This document shows positions 17,950 to 27,686 of a DNA stretch of 64,000 nucleotides, one piece after another; position 1 is the first letter of the stretch, and every line of letters begins with the position of its first letter. The stretch is from Prado023 sp963706875 (GTDB lineage Bacteria > Actinomycetota > Actinomycetes > S36-B12 > CAIYMF01), in assembly GCA_963706875.1 (NCBI GenBank), contig CAVPNW010000016.1, forward strand, positions 248,001-312,000, read 5' to 3'. Position numbers and translations under genes: made by a program. The notes under the pieces are model-generated. The model saw only the letters and a program-made list of their open reading frames with translations. It did no database searches and was not told where the DNA came from.

Positions 17950-19219
17950 TCACCCGGTGACGCCCAAACGAACCTCGCGGGCGGTCCTGCGCAGGGATGC
18001 AGCCCCGACGGCAGCGGCAACGAAGCAGGCGGCGGCACCGAGGACCAGGCCCCAGCGGGCGCCGAACGTCGAGGAGACCCAGCCGGCCACAGGACCGCCC
18101 AGCGGGGTCGTGCCCATGAACGCCACCAGCCAGAGCGCCATCACCCGGCCGCGCATCTCCGGCGCGGACGCCAGTTGCAGTGTCGCGTTGCCCCGGGCCA
18201 TCAACGACACGCTCGCCGCACCCACGGCGACCAGCAGCAGCAGCGCGGTGGCGGCGGAGGGAGCCAGGGCGGTGGCCAGCACCAGGACACCGAACAGGAC
18301 CGACGAACGCACCAACGTGCGGATCCCGGTACGCCCGCGGGCCGCCGTGTAGAGCCCCCCGATGACCGCGCCGAGACCCATTGCGGCGGTCATGAACCCG
18401 TACGTGCGCGAGTCCCCGTCGAAGGTCGTGCGCGCGAAGTAGGGCAGCGTGACCTGGAACTCGTAGGTGAAGCACCCCATGATCGCCATCATCAGCAGTG
18501 GCACGCCGAGCTCACGCTCGCGGCGGACATAGGCGAACCCGGCCCGGACCTGGCCACGCTCATGCGGCTGCGGCGCCGAGGGACGCAGCAGCGAGGCGTC
18601 CATCGCGAGCAGCATCAGCGCCACGGGGATGAAGGACGCCGCGTTCAGCGCGAAGCACACGCCCAGCCCGCCGGCAGCGATCACCAGCCCCGCCACCGCC
18701 GGGCCGAGGACACGGGCGGCGTTGACCATCACCGAGTTCAGGCTGACTGCGTTGCGCACGGACTCCGGGCCCGACGATCTCGACCAGGAACGACTGCCGG
18801 GTGGGCTTCTCGAAGGCGTCGGCCAGCCCAAGCAGTGCGGCGAGCCCGAGCACCTGCCAGAGCTGGACGGTATCGGTGAGGGTCAGCACGGCCAGCACCA
18901 GGGCCAGGGCGCCCATGACCGCCTGGAGCGCCACCAGCAGGCGACGCTTGTCGGTGCGGTCGGCCACCAGGCCGCCGTACGGCCCCACCAGCAGGATCGG
19001 CAGCGTCTGGGCGGCGAACGTCAGTCCGACCCACGTGGCCGACCCCGTGATCTCCAGGACCAACCAGGCCTGGGCGACCATCTGCATCCAGGTGCCGACC
19101 AGCGAGATCGACTGCCCGGCGAAGTACAGCCGGAAGTTGGGGATCGACAGCGCCGAGAAGGTCTCGCGGCGCAGGGTGGCGAACCGACCCGCCTCCCGCG
19201 CCTCCTCCACCGCTGTCAC
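17950..19219 (-). CDS. MFS transporter (enterobactin-exporter/DHA3-like), frameshifted
   Basis: Twelve-helix major facilitator of the class typified by EntS and macrolide exporters: FRLYFAGQSISLVGTWMQMVAQAWLVLEITG at the N terminus, the A-like loop GGLVADRTDKRRLL, and DAFEKPTRQSFLVEIV in the middle. The frame breaks near 18774; dropping one C from GGGCCC joins LVEIVGPESVRNAVSLNSV and gives 422 residues. The start at GTG 19219 has GGGAGGA upstream; GTG 19237 is an alternative. The gene lies between rho and rpmE, which are adjacent in M. tuberculosis, so it is probably an insertion. Substrate unknown. Confidence 0.82.
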
Positions 19220-19279
19220 GCCCACATCCTCCCGCACGTCACCGGGCGGGCGCCCACGCGAGCGGGCTCGGCCGCGTCG

Positions 19280-21214
19280 TCAGTCGTCGGAGCGGGTGCT
19301 CGGTGCGGTGGGCGTGGTCTTCTGCACCTGGAGGAGGAACTCGTAGTTGCTCTTCGTGTCGCGCAGCTTGCTCTGCAGCAGCTCGATGGCCTGCGTGGCC
19401 TCCAGCGCATGCAGCACGCGGCGCAGCGTCCACACGATCTTGAGCTCCTCGGAGCTCATCAGCAGCTCCTCCTTGCGAGTGCCGGAGGCGTCCACGTCCA
19501 CGGCCGGGAAGATCCGCTTGTCCGCCAGGCGCCGGTCGAGCTTGAGCTCCATGTTGCCGGTGCCCTTGAACTCCTCGAAGATCACCTCGTCCATCCGCGA
19601 GCCGGTCTCGACCAGGGCTGTGGCCAGGATGGTCAGTGACCCGCCGTTCTCGATGTTGCGGGCGGCCCCGAAGAACTTCTTCGGCGGGTACAGCGCAGCG
19701 GAGTCCACCCCACCGGAGAGGATCCGGCCGGACGCCGGGGCGCTGAGGTTGTAGGCACGCCCGAGGCGGGTCATCGAGTCGAGCAGGACGACCACATCGT
19801 GACCGAGCTCGACCAGGCGCTTGGCGCGCTCGATCGCGAGCTCGGCGATCGTGGTGTGGTCCTCGGCGGGCCGGTCGAAGGTCGAGGCGATGACCTCGCC
19901 CTTCACCGAGCGCTGCATGTCGGTGACCTCCTCGGGACGCTCGTCGACGAGGACGACCATGAGATGGCACTCCGGGTTGTTCGTGGTGATCGCGTTGGCG
20001 ATCGCCTGCAGCACCATCGTCTTGCCGGCCTTGGGCGGCGAGACGATCAGGCCACGCTGGCCCTTGCCGATGGGGGCGACCAGGTCGATGATCCGGGTCG
20101 TCATGTTGCTGGCGTCGGTCTCCAGTCGCAGGCGCTGCGACGGGTAGAGCGGGGTCAGCTTGCCGAACTCGACCCGACCGCGGGCGGCCTCCGGGTCGGC
20201 ACCGTTGACCGACTCCACCTTGACCAGTGGGTTGAACTTCTCCCGACGATCCCCGCCGCCCTCTCGCGGCTGGCGGACCTGCCCGGTGATCGCGTCACCC
20301 TTGCGCAGGCCGTAGCGCTTGACCATGGACAACGAGACGTAGACGTCCGTCGGACCCGGCAGGTAGCCGGTGGTGCGCACGAACGCGTAGTTGTCCAGGA
20401 TGTCGAGGATCCCGGCGACGGGCACGAGGACGTCGTCGTCGGACACGTCGGGCTCGAAGTCGCGGCCCTGATTCCCCTGGTTGCCCGGGCGCCGCTCGTT
20501 GCGCTCGTTGCGGTTGCGGTTGCGGTCGCGACCACGGCGCCGCCGGCCGCCCGGCTCGTCGCCGTAACGGTCGTTGTCGCGGTTCTGGTTCTGGCCGCCG
20601 CCCTGGTTCTGGCCGTCGTCGCGGGACTCGCGCTGCTGGGTGCCCTGGTCCTGGTCGCCGTCGTCGCGGGGCTGGCGCTGCTGGGTGCCCTCACGGCCAT
20701 CGCGCCCCTGGGCCTGGTTCTGATTCCCGTCGCGCGACTCGCGGTCCTGTTGGCCACGGTCCCGGCCACCGTCACGCTGGCGGGGCTCCCGCTGTCCGGA
20801 CTCACGCTGTCCGCCCTCACGCTGTCCGCCCTCACGCTGCGGACGATCGTCCTGGATCGTCTCGGGGCCGCGCTGGCCGCCCTGGCCACTCCCGCTGCGC
20901 TGGTCGTCGTGACCAGCGTGGGACTGCTCAGCGCGCTCCGCCGGGGCCCCATCGGGGCTGCCCGTCGTCGCGCTGGCGCCCTCACCACGCGGACGACGGG
21001 TCCGGCCGACCTTCGCCGCCGGCGCACCACCGGACTGGGCCGCGCTGATCGCGGCCACCAGGTCACTCTTCTTCATCGACGAGGTGCCAGCCAGGCCCAA
21101 GTCGTGGGCGACCTTCTTGAGCTCGGGCAGGAGCATCGCGGACAGGTTGCCGTTGGGGCGTCCGCCGTTGGCGTTCTTGTCGGCGTCCGGGGCGATGCTG
21201 ATCGTGTCGGTCAC
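19280..21214 (-). CDS. rho: Transcription termination factor Rho
   Basis: Hexameric RNA helicase that ends transcription. 644 residues: an N-terminal helical domain (LPELKKVAHDLGLAGTSSMKKSDLVAAI), a low-complexity insert at about 70-240 rich in Arg, Gln, Asp, Gly and Asn, the OSB/primary RNA-binding domain (GILDILDNYAFVRTTGYL), then the RecA-type motor with Walker A PPKAGKTMV, VVLVDERPEEVTDM, Walker B VVVLLDSMTRLGRAYN and the Q/R loops. The insert is typical of actinobacterial Rho and can promote RNA binding or phase separation. The start is GTG at 21214 with AGGA upstream. It is downstream of thrB after 240 bp, so it may have its own promoter. Confidence 0.98.
   Translation of the reverse strand: MTDTISIAPDADKNANGGRPNGNLSAMLLPELKKVAHDLGLAGTSSMKKSDLVAAISAAQSGGAPAAKVGRTRRPRGEGASATTGSPDGAPAERAEQSHAGHDDQRSGSGQGGQRGPETIQDDRPQREGGQREGGQRESGQREPRQRDGGRDRGQQDRESRDGNQNQAQGRDGREGTQQRQPRDDGDQDQGTQQRESRDDGQNQGGGQNQNRDNDRYGDEPGGRRRRGRDRNRNRNERNERRPGNQGNQGRDFEPDVSDDDVLVPVAGILDILDNYAFVRTTGYLPGPTDVYVSLSMVKRYGLRKGDAITGQVRQPREGGGDRREKFNPLVKVESVNGADPEAARGRVEFGKLTPLYPSQRLRLETDASNMTTRIIDLVAPIGKGQRGLIVSPPKAGKTMVLQAIANAITTNNPECHLMVVLVDERPEEVTDMQRSVKGEVIASTFDRPAEDHTTIAELAIERAKRLVELGHDVVVLLDSMTRLGRAYNLSAPASGRILSGGVDSAALYPPKKFFGAARNIENGGSLTILATALVETGSRMDEVIFEEFKGTGNMELKLDRRLADKRIFPAVDVDASGTRKEELLMSSEELKIVWTLRRVLHALEATQAIELLQSKLRDTKSNYEFLLQVQKTTPTAPSTRSDD
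20791..20835. repeat. Three 15-bp repeats inside the Rho insert
   Basis: Three head-to-tail units GCTGTCCG(G/C)(A/C)CTCAC that encode the repeated pentapeptide REGGQ/RESGQ in the Rho insertion. They show that the insert grows and shrinks by repeat slippage. Coding, not regulatory. Confidence 0.8.
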
Positions 21215-21454
21215 GTGATTCCTATGGGTGAGGTGAATCGCCCGAGCGGCTTGACGCCGCAGGCGACAGATATCCGTGGAGGTGGATCGCGACGGCGAGG
21301 AGATGCTTCAGGCGTCAGGAGTGAGGTTCGGTACTCGGTGCCGGTCCGCCACCTGCGTTCGTGGCTCCGTGCTGATCCACAACACACGGTAGCACCCTGA
21401 TGACAGGTGGCGTGAAATCGCGCATCGGTCGCCCGCGCGTCGCATCGAGCGCGG

Positions 21455-22426
21455 CTAGAGCGCGCGCACTCCCGCGTCGGATACCGCAAGTGCCAGCACG
21501 CGCGCGGAATCGCCGACCACGTCGCGGATCCGGGCCGCCAGCCCCGTGCCGTCGCCGTCGGCCGCGAAGGCGATCACGGCAGGGCCGGCACCGGAGACCG
21601 CCGCAGGGATCCGCAACGAGCGCAGCTGCTCCACGAGGCCCATGCTCGTCGGGTACACCGAGCGGCGCTGCTGCTGGTGCAGTCGGTCCTCGGTTGCCTC
21701 GAGGAGCAGTCCCGGATCTGTCGACAGCGCATGGACCAGCAGCGCCGAGCGCCCGACGTTGAACGCCGCATCCGCGTGCGGCACCGATGCGGGCAGCGCT
21801 CCGCGGGCCTTGGCGGTCGAGGCCTCGGAGGCGGGGATGACCAGCACCGGCGCGATGCCGGGATGGACGGCGAACCGCGTCGCCCGCCCGACCGGACCGA
21901 GCTCGCTGGACTGCATCCAGGCGATCGTGGCCCCGCCGAGCACGCCGGGAGCCACGTTGTCCGGGTGGCCCTCAAGTCGGGTGGCCAGCGCGATCATCTC
22001 CGCGTCGGAGACCGAGTCGGCCATACCGGCGAGGTGGGCGGCCACCGCCAGCCCACCGACGATCGCCGCGGCCGAGGACCCCAGACCCCGGCTCTGCGGC
22101 ACTGCGTTCACGCAGCGGAGGTTCAAGCCCCGGGCAGCCAGCTCACCTGACTCATCGAACGCCGCGAGCCCCGTGCGCACGATGCGGGCCACCAGGTTGG
22201 TGTCGTCCGTGGGCACCCGTCCAGCGCCCTCGCCGATCACCTCGACCGTGACGGCCGAACCGTCGACGAAGCGCGCCTCGATCCGGTCGATCAGGCCCAG
22301 GGCCAGGCCCAGGCAGTCGAATCCCGGACCGAGGTTGGCGCTCGTTGCCGGCACCTCGATGGCCACGGTGGAGGTCGCCGACCCGCCCGGGGAGCCGCCC
22401 GGGGAGCCGCCCATGTCGGCGGACAT
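21455..22426 (-). CDS. thrB: Homoserine kinase
   Basis: GHMP-family kinase that phosphorylates homoserine on the way to threonine. 323 residues: an N-terminal strand VAIEVPATSANLGPGFDCLGLAL, the phosphate-binding loop VPQSRGLGSSAAAIVGGLA, and the C-terminal GHMP motif AAVSGAGPAVIAF. The N terminus has a GGSPGGSPGGS stretch encoded by 12-bp repeats; a start at the fifth codon is possible. The ATG overlaps the thrC stop by one base (TGATG). Part of the hom-thrC-thrB operon. Confidence 0.96.
   Translation of the reverse strand: MSADMGGSPGGSPGGSATSTVAIEVPATSANLGPGFDCLGLALGLIDRIEARFVDGSAVTVEVIGEGAGRVPTDDTNLVARIVRTGLAAFDESGELAARGLNLRCVNAVPQSRGLGSSAAAIVGGLAVAAHLAGMADSVSDAEMIALATRLEGHPDNVAPGVLGGATIAWMQSSELGPVGRATRFAVHPGIAPVLVIPASEASTAKARGALPASVPHADAAFNVGRSALLVHALSTDPGLLLEATEDRLHQQQRRSVYPTSMGLVEQLRSLRIPAAVSGAGPAVIAFAADGDGTGLAARIRDVVGDSARVLALAVSDAGVRAL
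22385..22408. repeat. Two exact 12-bp repeats in the thrB N terminus
   Basis: Two copies of GCCCGGGGAGCC followed by a partial third, coding for the GGSP repeats at the start of ThrB. Probably slippage-derived and outside the conserved kinase fold. Confidence 0.7.
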
Positions 22427-23532
22427 CAGCCCTCCAGGCCCAGCGCGCGCGCTGCGGCAGCGACATCCACCGGGATCACCGTCGGGTCCGTGGCCTTGGC
22501 CAGGGCCCACTGGGTGTCCTTGAGCCCGTGCCCGGTCAGCGTGCACACGATCGTCTGGCCCGGGTCGACCCGGCCGGCCGCCTGCGCCGCGACCAGCCCC
22601 GCGACTGACGCCGCAGAGGCCGGCTCGCAGTACAGGCCGTCCCGGGCGGCCAGGGCGAGGTGCGCCTCGAGGATCTGGTCGTCGCTGACCATGTCGATCA
22701 GGCCGCCGGAATCGTCGCGGGCAGCCACCGCGAACTCCCACGACGCCGGGTTGCCGATGCGGATCGCCGTGGCGATCGTCTCCGGGTTGGCAACGGGAGC
22801 GCCGCGCACGATGGGCGCCGCGCCCTCGGCCTGGAAGCCCCACATCCGCGGGGTGCGCGCGGCCAGGCCGTCGCGGGCGTACTCGACGTAGCCCTTCCAG
22901 TAGGCGGTGATGTTGCCGGCGTTGCCCACCGGCAGTACGTGGATGTCCGGGGCCTCGCCCAGTGTGTCGACCACCTCGAACGCCGCGCTCTTCTGGCCCT
23001 CGATCCGCGCGGGGTTCACGGAGTTCACCAGCGCCACGGGATAGGAGCCGGACAGCTCGCGGGCCAGCCGCAGGCAGTCGTCGAAGTTCCCGTCGAGCTG
23101 CAGCAGCTGCGCGCCGTGGGCCACGGCCTGGGCGAGCTTGCCCATGGCGATCTTGCCCGCGGGCACCAGCACGACCGGGGTCATCCCAGCCTTGGCGGCA
23201 TAGGCAGCGGCGGACGCGGACGTGTTGCCGGTCGAGGCGCAGATGACGGCGCGGGCGCCCTCATGGGCGGCCATCGAGATTGCCATCGTCATCCCGCGGT
23301 CCTTGAACGACCCGGTGGGGTTCCCGCCGTCGAACTTCAGCAGCACCCGGCACCCGGTCAGCTCCGAGAGCCATCCGGACTCGACCAGGGGCGTCCCGCC
23401 CTCACACAGGGTGATGATGGGGGCGTTCACGGGCAGGGGCATCCGGTCGCGGTACTCGGTGATGACGCCGCGCCAGGGACGCGCGCCACCTCTGGCCACG
23501 GGGTCGGGGGCCGAGGCACCCTCCGTGCTCAC
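22426..23532 (-). CDS. thrC: Threonine synthase
   Basis: PLP enzyme that converts O-phosphohomoserine to threonine, the last step of the pathway. 368 residues of the short class typical of actinobacteria. The PLP lysine is Lys77 in NPTGSFKDRG; the phosphate-cradle loop is LPVGNAGNITAYWKGY; the C-terminal CTLTGHGLKD is also family-specific. The start is GTG at 23532, overlapping the hom stop by four bases (GTGA), so translation is probably coupled. Confidence 0.97.
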   Translation of the reverse strand: MSTEGASAPDPVARGGARPWRGVITEYRDRMPLPVNAPIITLCEGGTPLVESGWLSELTGCRVLLKFDGGNPTGSFKDRGMTMAISMAAHEGARAVICASTGNTSASAAAYAAKAGMTPVVLVPAGKIAMGKLAQAVAHGAQLLQLDGNFDDCLRLARELSGSYPVALVNSVNPARIEGQKSAAFEVVDTLGEAPDIHVLPVGNAGNITAYWKGYVEYARDGLAARTPRMWGFQAEGAAPIVRGAPVANPETIATAIRIGNPASWEFAVAARDDSGGLIDMVSDDQILEAHLALAARDGLYCEPASAASVAGLVAAQAAGRVDPGQTIVCTLTGHGLKDTQWALAKATDPTVIPVDVAAAARALGLEG

Positions 23533-24833
23533 TGCGCCGCCCCGATCACCCGCATGAACCCGACGACGTCGTCGACGGAGTCCAGGTCCCGCAGCTGCGC
23601 CACGGTCGCCGCGAGATCCGCCTCGCGGCCGGGGTGGGTCAGGATCAGCAGCTCCGCCTGGTCGCCCTCGCCCTTCTGGGTCATGCTCCGGATGCTCGCC
23701 CCGTGCTCGGCGAACACACCGGCGACCCCGGCCAGGACACCTGGCCGGTCGAGGACCCGCAGGTGCACGAAGTAGGCCGTCGTGGCCGCGCCCATGGGCA
23801 GGACCGGGAGCTCCGCGTACGAGGACTCCCCCGGGCCGGTGGACCCGGTGACCCGGTTGCGTGCGGCGGTCACGATGTCGCCGAGCACCGCGCTGGCGGT
23901 CGGCGCACCCCCGGCTCCGCGGCCGTAGAACATGACCTGACCTGCGGCGTCAGCCTCGATGAACACGGCGTTGAAGGCATCGCGCACGCCGGCCAGCGGG
24001 TGCGTCTTGGGCACGAGCGTCGGGTGCACGCGGACACACACACCAGCACCGCCGTCGGTCTCGATCAGCTCGGCGATCGCCAGGAGCTTGATGTCGTAGC
24101 CCATCTCGTCGGCGGCCGACACATCCGCGGCCGTGACCGCCGAGATGCCCTGGACGTCGACGTCGGCCAGGGTCACGCGGGTGTGGAAGGCGATCGATGC
24201 GAGGATCGCGGCCTTCGCGGCGGCGTCGAGCCCCTCGACGTCGGCCGTCGGGTCGGCCTCGGCGTACCCGAGGGCCTGGGCCTCGGCCAGGGCGTCGGCG
24301 AACGAGGCTCCCGTGGAGTCCATCTGGGTCAGGATGTAGTTGGTGGTGCCGTTCACGATGCCCAGGACGCGGCGGATCCGGTCGCCGGCCAGCGACTCGC
24401 GCATGGGGCGCAGCAGCGGGATCGCCCCGGCCACGGCGGCCTCGTACGACAGGTCGACGCCCGCCTCCTCGGCTGCGGCGTGCAGAGCAGCACCCTCGGT
24501 GGCGATCAGCGCCTTGTTCGCCGTGACGACCGAGGCCCCGCCCTTCAGCGCGCGCAGGATCAGCTCCTTGGCCGGCTCGATGCCGCCCATGAGCTCCACG
24601 ACGAGGTCGGGATCGGTGTCCAGCAGCGCGGGCAGGTCGGCGCTGAGCAGCTCAGGCCGGATCCCCGGACGCTCGCGTGAGGCATCGCGCACGCCCACGC
24701 CGGTCACGACCAGTCGGGCCCCCACGCGGGCCTCGAGGTGGTCGGCCTGCTCCTCGAGCAGCCGCACCACCTGGGCTCCCACGGTCCCGCCTCCGAGCAG
24801 GACGACGGACAACTTCTCGGGGGGCGGTGCCAT
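23529..24833 (-). CDS. hom: Homoserine dehydrogenase with ACT domain
   Basis: NAD(P)H-dependent reduction of aspartate semialdehyde to homoserine, the branch point to threonine and methionine. 434 residues: nucleotide-binding VVLLGGGTVGAQVVRLL, the catalytic region VTANKALIA and GIVNGTTNYILTQM, the core YAEADPTADVEGLDAAAKAAIL, and a C-terminal ACT domain (VLDRPGVLAGVAGVFAEHGASIRSM) expected to give threonine feedback inhibition. The ATG at 24833 has a strong AAGGAG ribosome site. First gene of hom-thrC-thrB. Confidence 0.97.
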   Translation of the reverse strand: MAPPPEKLSVVLLGGGTVGAQVVRLLEEQADHLEARVGARLVVTGVGVRDASRERPGIRPELLSADLPALLDTDPDLVVELMGGIEPAKELILRALKGGASVVTANKALIATEGAALHAAAEEAGVDLSYEAAVAGAIPLLRPMRESLAGDRIRRVLGIVNGTTNYILTQMDSTGASFADALAEAQALGYAEADPTADVEGLDAAAKAAILASIAFHTRVTLADVDVQGISAVTAADVSAADEMGYDIKLLAIAELIETDGGAGVCVRVHPTLVPKTHPLAGVRDAFNAVFIEADAAGQVMFYGRGAGGAPTASAVLGDIVTAARNRVTGSTGPGESSYAELPVLPMGAATTAYFVHLRVLDRPGVLAGVAGVFAEHGASIRSMTQKGEGDQAELLILTHPGREADLAATVAQLRDLDSVDDVVGFMRVIGAAQ

Positions 24834-24999
24834 GACGGGACTCCTTGGGCGGTTCGGGACTGGTCCACCGCCGGAATGCGCGGCTGGACGCGTCCGACGA
24901 TTCTCTCACGGGCGCAGGGCCGACCGATGCGCCGATGAGCGCGCGCCGGACCAGCCTGCCCGCCCCGTGGGGCGCACTCGTCAACCCGGTCGTCTCGAC

Positions 25000-26430
25000 T
25001 CAGGACGGGGCCTCGGCCAGCCCGGCGTCGAGGGCGAACAGGTCCGCCTCGGTCTCCCGGCGCAGGACGATCCGGTCCACGCCGCCGCGCACCGACACCA
25101 CAGGTGGACGCGCCACCATGTTGTAGTTCGAGGCCATGGCCCGGCAGTACGCGCCCGTGGAGGCGACGGCCAGCAGGTCGCCGCGCTCGAGGTCGGAGGG
25201 CAGCCAGGCGTCGCGGACCACGATGTCCCCGGACTCGCAGTGCTTGCCGACCACGCGGGTGAGCATCGCGGGGGCCGAGGAGGTGCGCGAGGCGAGGACG
25301 ACGGTGTAGTCCGCGTCGTACAGGGCGGTGCGGATGTTGTCGCTCATGCCGCCGTCGACCGAGACGTAGGTGCGCCACGCACCGGTCCGGTACTCGACGT
25401 GCTTGATCGTGCCGACCTCGTAGAGGGTGACCATGCTCGGACCGACGATCGCGCGCCCGGGCTCGACGGAGATCAACGGCACGTCGATCCCCCGCCGGGC
25501 GCACTCCCCCGCGACGATGACCCGCAGCGCCTCGGCCATCCCGACCGGGGCGACCGGGTCGTCGGTCGGCAGGTAGGCGATGCCCATGCCCCCGCCGAGG
25601 TTGAGCTCGGCGACGGAGATGCCATCACGGCCGAGAAGGTCGGCGATGAAACCGACCACGCGGTGCGCCGCGACCTCGAAGCCGGACGTGTTGAAGATCT
25701 GCGAGCCGATGTGCGAGTGGATGCCCACGAGCCGCAGTTCGGGGCGTTCGTTGACCGCGAGAACCGCATCACGCGCGGCACCGGAGGTCAGGGACAGACC
25801 GAACTTCTGGTCCTCGTGGGCGGTGGCGATGAACTCGTGGGTGTGCGCCTCGACGCCTGTGGTGACCCGGATGAGCACGTCGGCCACAACCCCCGCGTCA
25901 GCGGCGAGGTCGGCCAGACGATCGATCTCCTCGAACGAGTCGATGACGTAGCGGCCCACACCCGCGGCAAGCCCGGCGCGCAGCTCGGCCTCCGACTTGT
26001 TGTTCCCATGCAGGCTGATCCGCTCCGCGGGGAACCCCGCCGCGCGCGCGAGCGCCAGCTCGCCACCGGTGCACACGTCCAGGCCGAGGCCCTCCTCGGC
26101 CAACCAGCGCACCGTTGTGGCGCTCAGGAAGGACTTGCCCGCGAAGGACACCGACCCCGGCACATCGCGGTCGGTGTAGGCCGACTGGAACGCCGCCGCG
26201 CGCGCCCGGAAGTCCGCCTCGTCGAGGATCAGGGCCGGGGTGCCGTGCTTGGCAGCGAGATCCCGGACGGAGATCCCGCCGATCACCAGCGTCCCGGTGG
26301 CGTCGCGGCGAGCCGTTGCCGGCCAGATCTGCGGGTCGATCCGGGCCATGAGGCCGGCGTCGGGGACGCTCGGGATGGAGGCGGCCTGGGCGTAGTCGCC
26401 GTGCATCGGACCGGCGGGATGTGCGCGCAT
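25000..26430 (-). CDS. lysA: Diaminopimelate decarboxylase
   Basis: PLP enzyme for the last step of lysine synthesis; also drains meso-DAP used in the cell wall. 476 residues, alanine-racemase-like barrel: PLP lysine Lys99 in SFAGKSFLSATTV, HSHIGSQI, the glycine loop LNLGGGMGIAYLP, EPGRAIVG, and in the second domain CESGD and GAYCRAMASNYN, which complete the active site across the dimer. It is 166 bp upstream of hom on the same strand, in the conserved argS-lysA-hom order. Confidence 0.97.
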   Translation of the reverse strand: MRAHPAGPMHGDYAQAASIPSVPDAGLMARIDPQIWPATARRDATGTLVIGGISVRDLAAKHGTPALILDEADFRARAAAFQSAYTDRDVPGSVSFAGKSFLSATTVRWLAEEGLGLDVCTGGELALARAAGFPAERISLHGNNKSEAELRAGLAAGVGRYVIDSFEEIDRLADLAADAGVVADVLIRVTTGVEAHTHEFIATAHEDQKFGLSLTSGAARDAVLAVNERPELRLVGIHSHIGSQIFNTSGFEVAAHRVVGFIADLLGRDGISVAELNLGGGMGIAYLPTDDPVAPVGMAEALRVIVAGECARRGIDVPLISVEPGRAIVGPSMVTLYEVGTIKHVEYRTGAWRTYVSVDGGMSDNIRTALYDADYTVVLASRTSSAPAMLTRVVGKHCESGDIVVRDAWLPSDLERGDLLAVASTGAYCRAMASNYNMVARPPVVSVRGGVDRIVLRRETEADLFALDAGLAEAPS

Positions 26431-26663
26431 GGCGCGATCCTAGGGCGTACACCCATCGCCGGCAGCGGGCTCGACCAAGCCTCGCGTCCCCACGCGACGA
26501 CCCCGCAGGATCTGCGCCGGATGTGCGCATCCCCGCGAAGTCCGGCTGATCGCTTCGGGGTCCAGAGCGCCCGGATGGCGGCGGGATGGAGCGGGGGGCG
26601 CCTTCGGGTTGCGGCGCTGCAGAGGACCGCGAGCCGGAGGGCGGGGAGCGGGAGGGCGGCGGA

Positions 26664-27683
26664 TCAGCTCTGGGTGGGCGAGCTGCGCGCGAGGTCACGA
26701 CGGCGGAAGCCCAGACGCATCCCCTCGATCTCCGCAGATCCGACGATGGCCAACCCGATGAGGTACAGCCAGATCTCCAGGGCGATCACGCCCCCGAGGA
26801 CGGCCACGATCTGGGAGTAGGTCGAGGAGACCGACAGGTACCAGCCCAGCCCGACCGTCCCCAGCACGATCAGTCCGGTGCCCAGGGCTGCGCCGAGGTT
26901 CAGCCAGCGCACGGCGCGGCGCGCTCGGATGCCGTAGCGCATGGCCGCAGTGAGCATCAGGTAGACCACGAGGATCGCCAGCGGAAGGCGCACGTATCGC
27001 AAGCTCGCGCTCACGGACTCGCCAATCCTCAGGGCATCGAGCACCCGCGGGACAAGGGTCAGTGCGAGCAGGAGGGCGATGAGGAGCAGCTCCCCGACCA
27101 GTGTGATCAGGACCGCGATCGCCCGGCTGAGCACGCTGGGATGCTGCGGCTCGAGCTCGAACGCGATGTCGAGGACCTGGCGGCCGACGTACAAGAAGCG
27201 GCTGGCTGCGTAGAGGGAGAGCGCGAATCCGACGAGACCGGCGATGCCCAGCGAACCCGGGCTGGTCGGGCTGAGGGCAGCGATCTGGTCGAGGAACGGC
27301 TGGAGGGCCTCCAGCAGCTCCGGGTTCGAGGCGAAGGCGTCCTCCACGCTGGCCACGAACTGCGCCGGGTCGAAGAACATGGCCACGACGGCACCGAGGG
27401 ACAGCACCGCGGGCACCAGCGAGAGCAGCGCGAAGAACGCCAGTCCACCGGCCAGGACCGACCCGCGGTGCCGGGCGAAGCGGGCATAGACCGAGACCCA
27501 GAACCCGACTCGGTCCCCCGCCTCGGGGACGTGGTCGTCGATCCGCTCGGTCCAGCGGACCAGCGCTGGTGAGCCGCCCTCCTCGCGCACGCGGTCGGCG
27601 GGCTGCCCCGCCCGTCCCGGATCGACCGGCGATCCGTTGGGCGTTGGCGGTGGGCGGTCTGCGGGCTGCCCCGCGTCGGGCAC
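26664..27683 (-). CDS. YihY/BrkB family membrane protein
   Basis: Inner-membrane protein of unknown molecular role; the family was once annotated as ribonuclease BN and is called virulence factor BrkB. 339 residues with a Pro/Gly-rich cytoplasmic N terminus and six membrane segments from about residue 75 to 310. The hallmark SVLAGGLAFFALLSLVPAVLSLGAVV opens the domain and GWYLSVSSTYSQIVAVLGGVIALEIWLYL is its conserved tail. The start is GTG at 27683, three bases after the argS stop, so the two genes are probably co-transcribed. In M. tuberculosis argS and lysA are adjacent, so this is an insertion. Confidence 0.85.
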   Translation of the reverse strand: MPDAGQPADRPPPTPNGSPVDPGRAGQPADRVREEGGSPALVRWTERIDDHVPEAGDRVGFWVSVYARFARHRGSVLAGGLAFFALLSLVPAVLSLGAVVAMFFDPAQFVASVEDAFASNPELLEALQPFLDQIAALSPTSPGSLGIAGLVGFALSLYAASRFLYVGRQVLDIAFELEPQHPSVLSRAIAVLITLVGELLLIALLLALTLVPRVLDALRIGESVSASLRYVRLPLAILVVYLMLTAAMRYGIRARRAVRWLNLGAALGTGLIVLGTVGLGWYLSVSSTYSQIVAVLGGVIALEIWLYLIGLAIVGSAEIEGMRLGFRRRDLARSSPTQS

Positions 27684-27686
27684 CGG

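Noticed and set aside
20791..20835. CRISPR-like array
   Set aside because: The units are contiguous 15-bp coding repeats without spacers; no cas genes are in the window.
19799..21400. Plus-strand frame of about 530 codons rich in Ala, Val and Leu, opposite rho
   Set aside because: It mirrors the repetitive Rho insert; the hydrophobic look comes from reading repeats backwards. Rho motifs on the other strand are decisive.
24340..26820. Plus-strand frame of about 820 codons over hom and lysA
   Set aside because: Antisense to two enzymes with intact active sites; no start signal.
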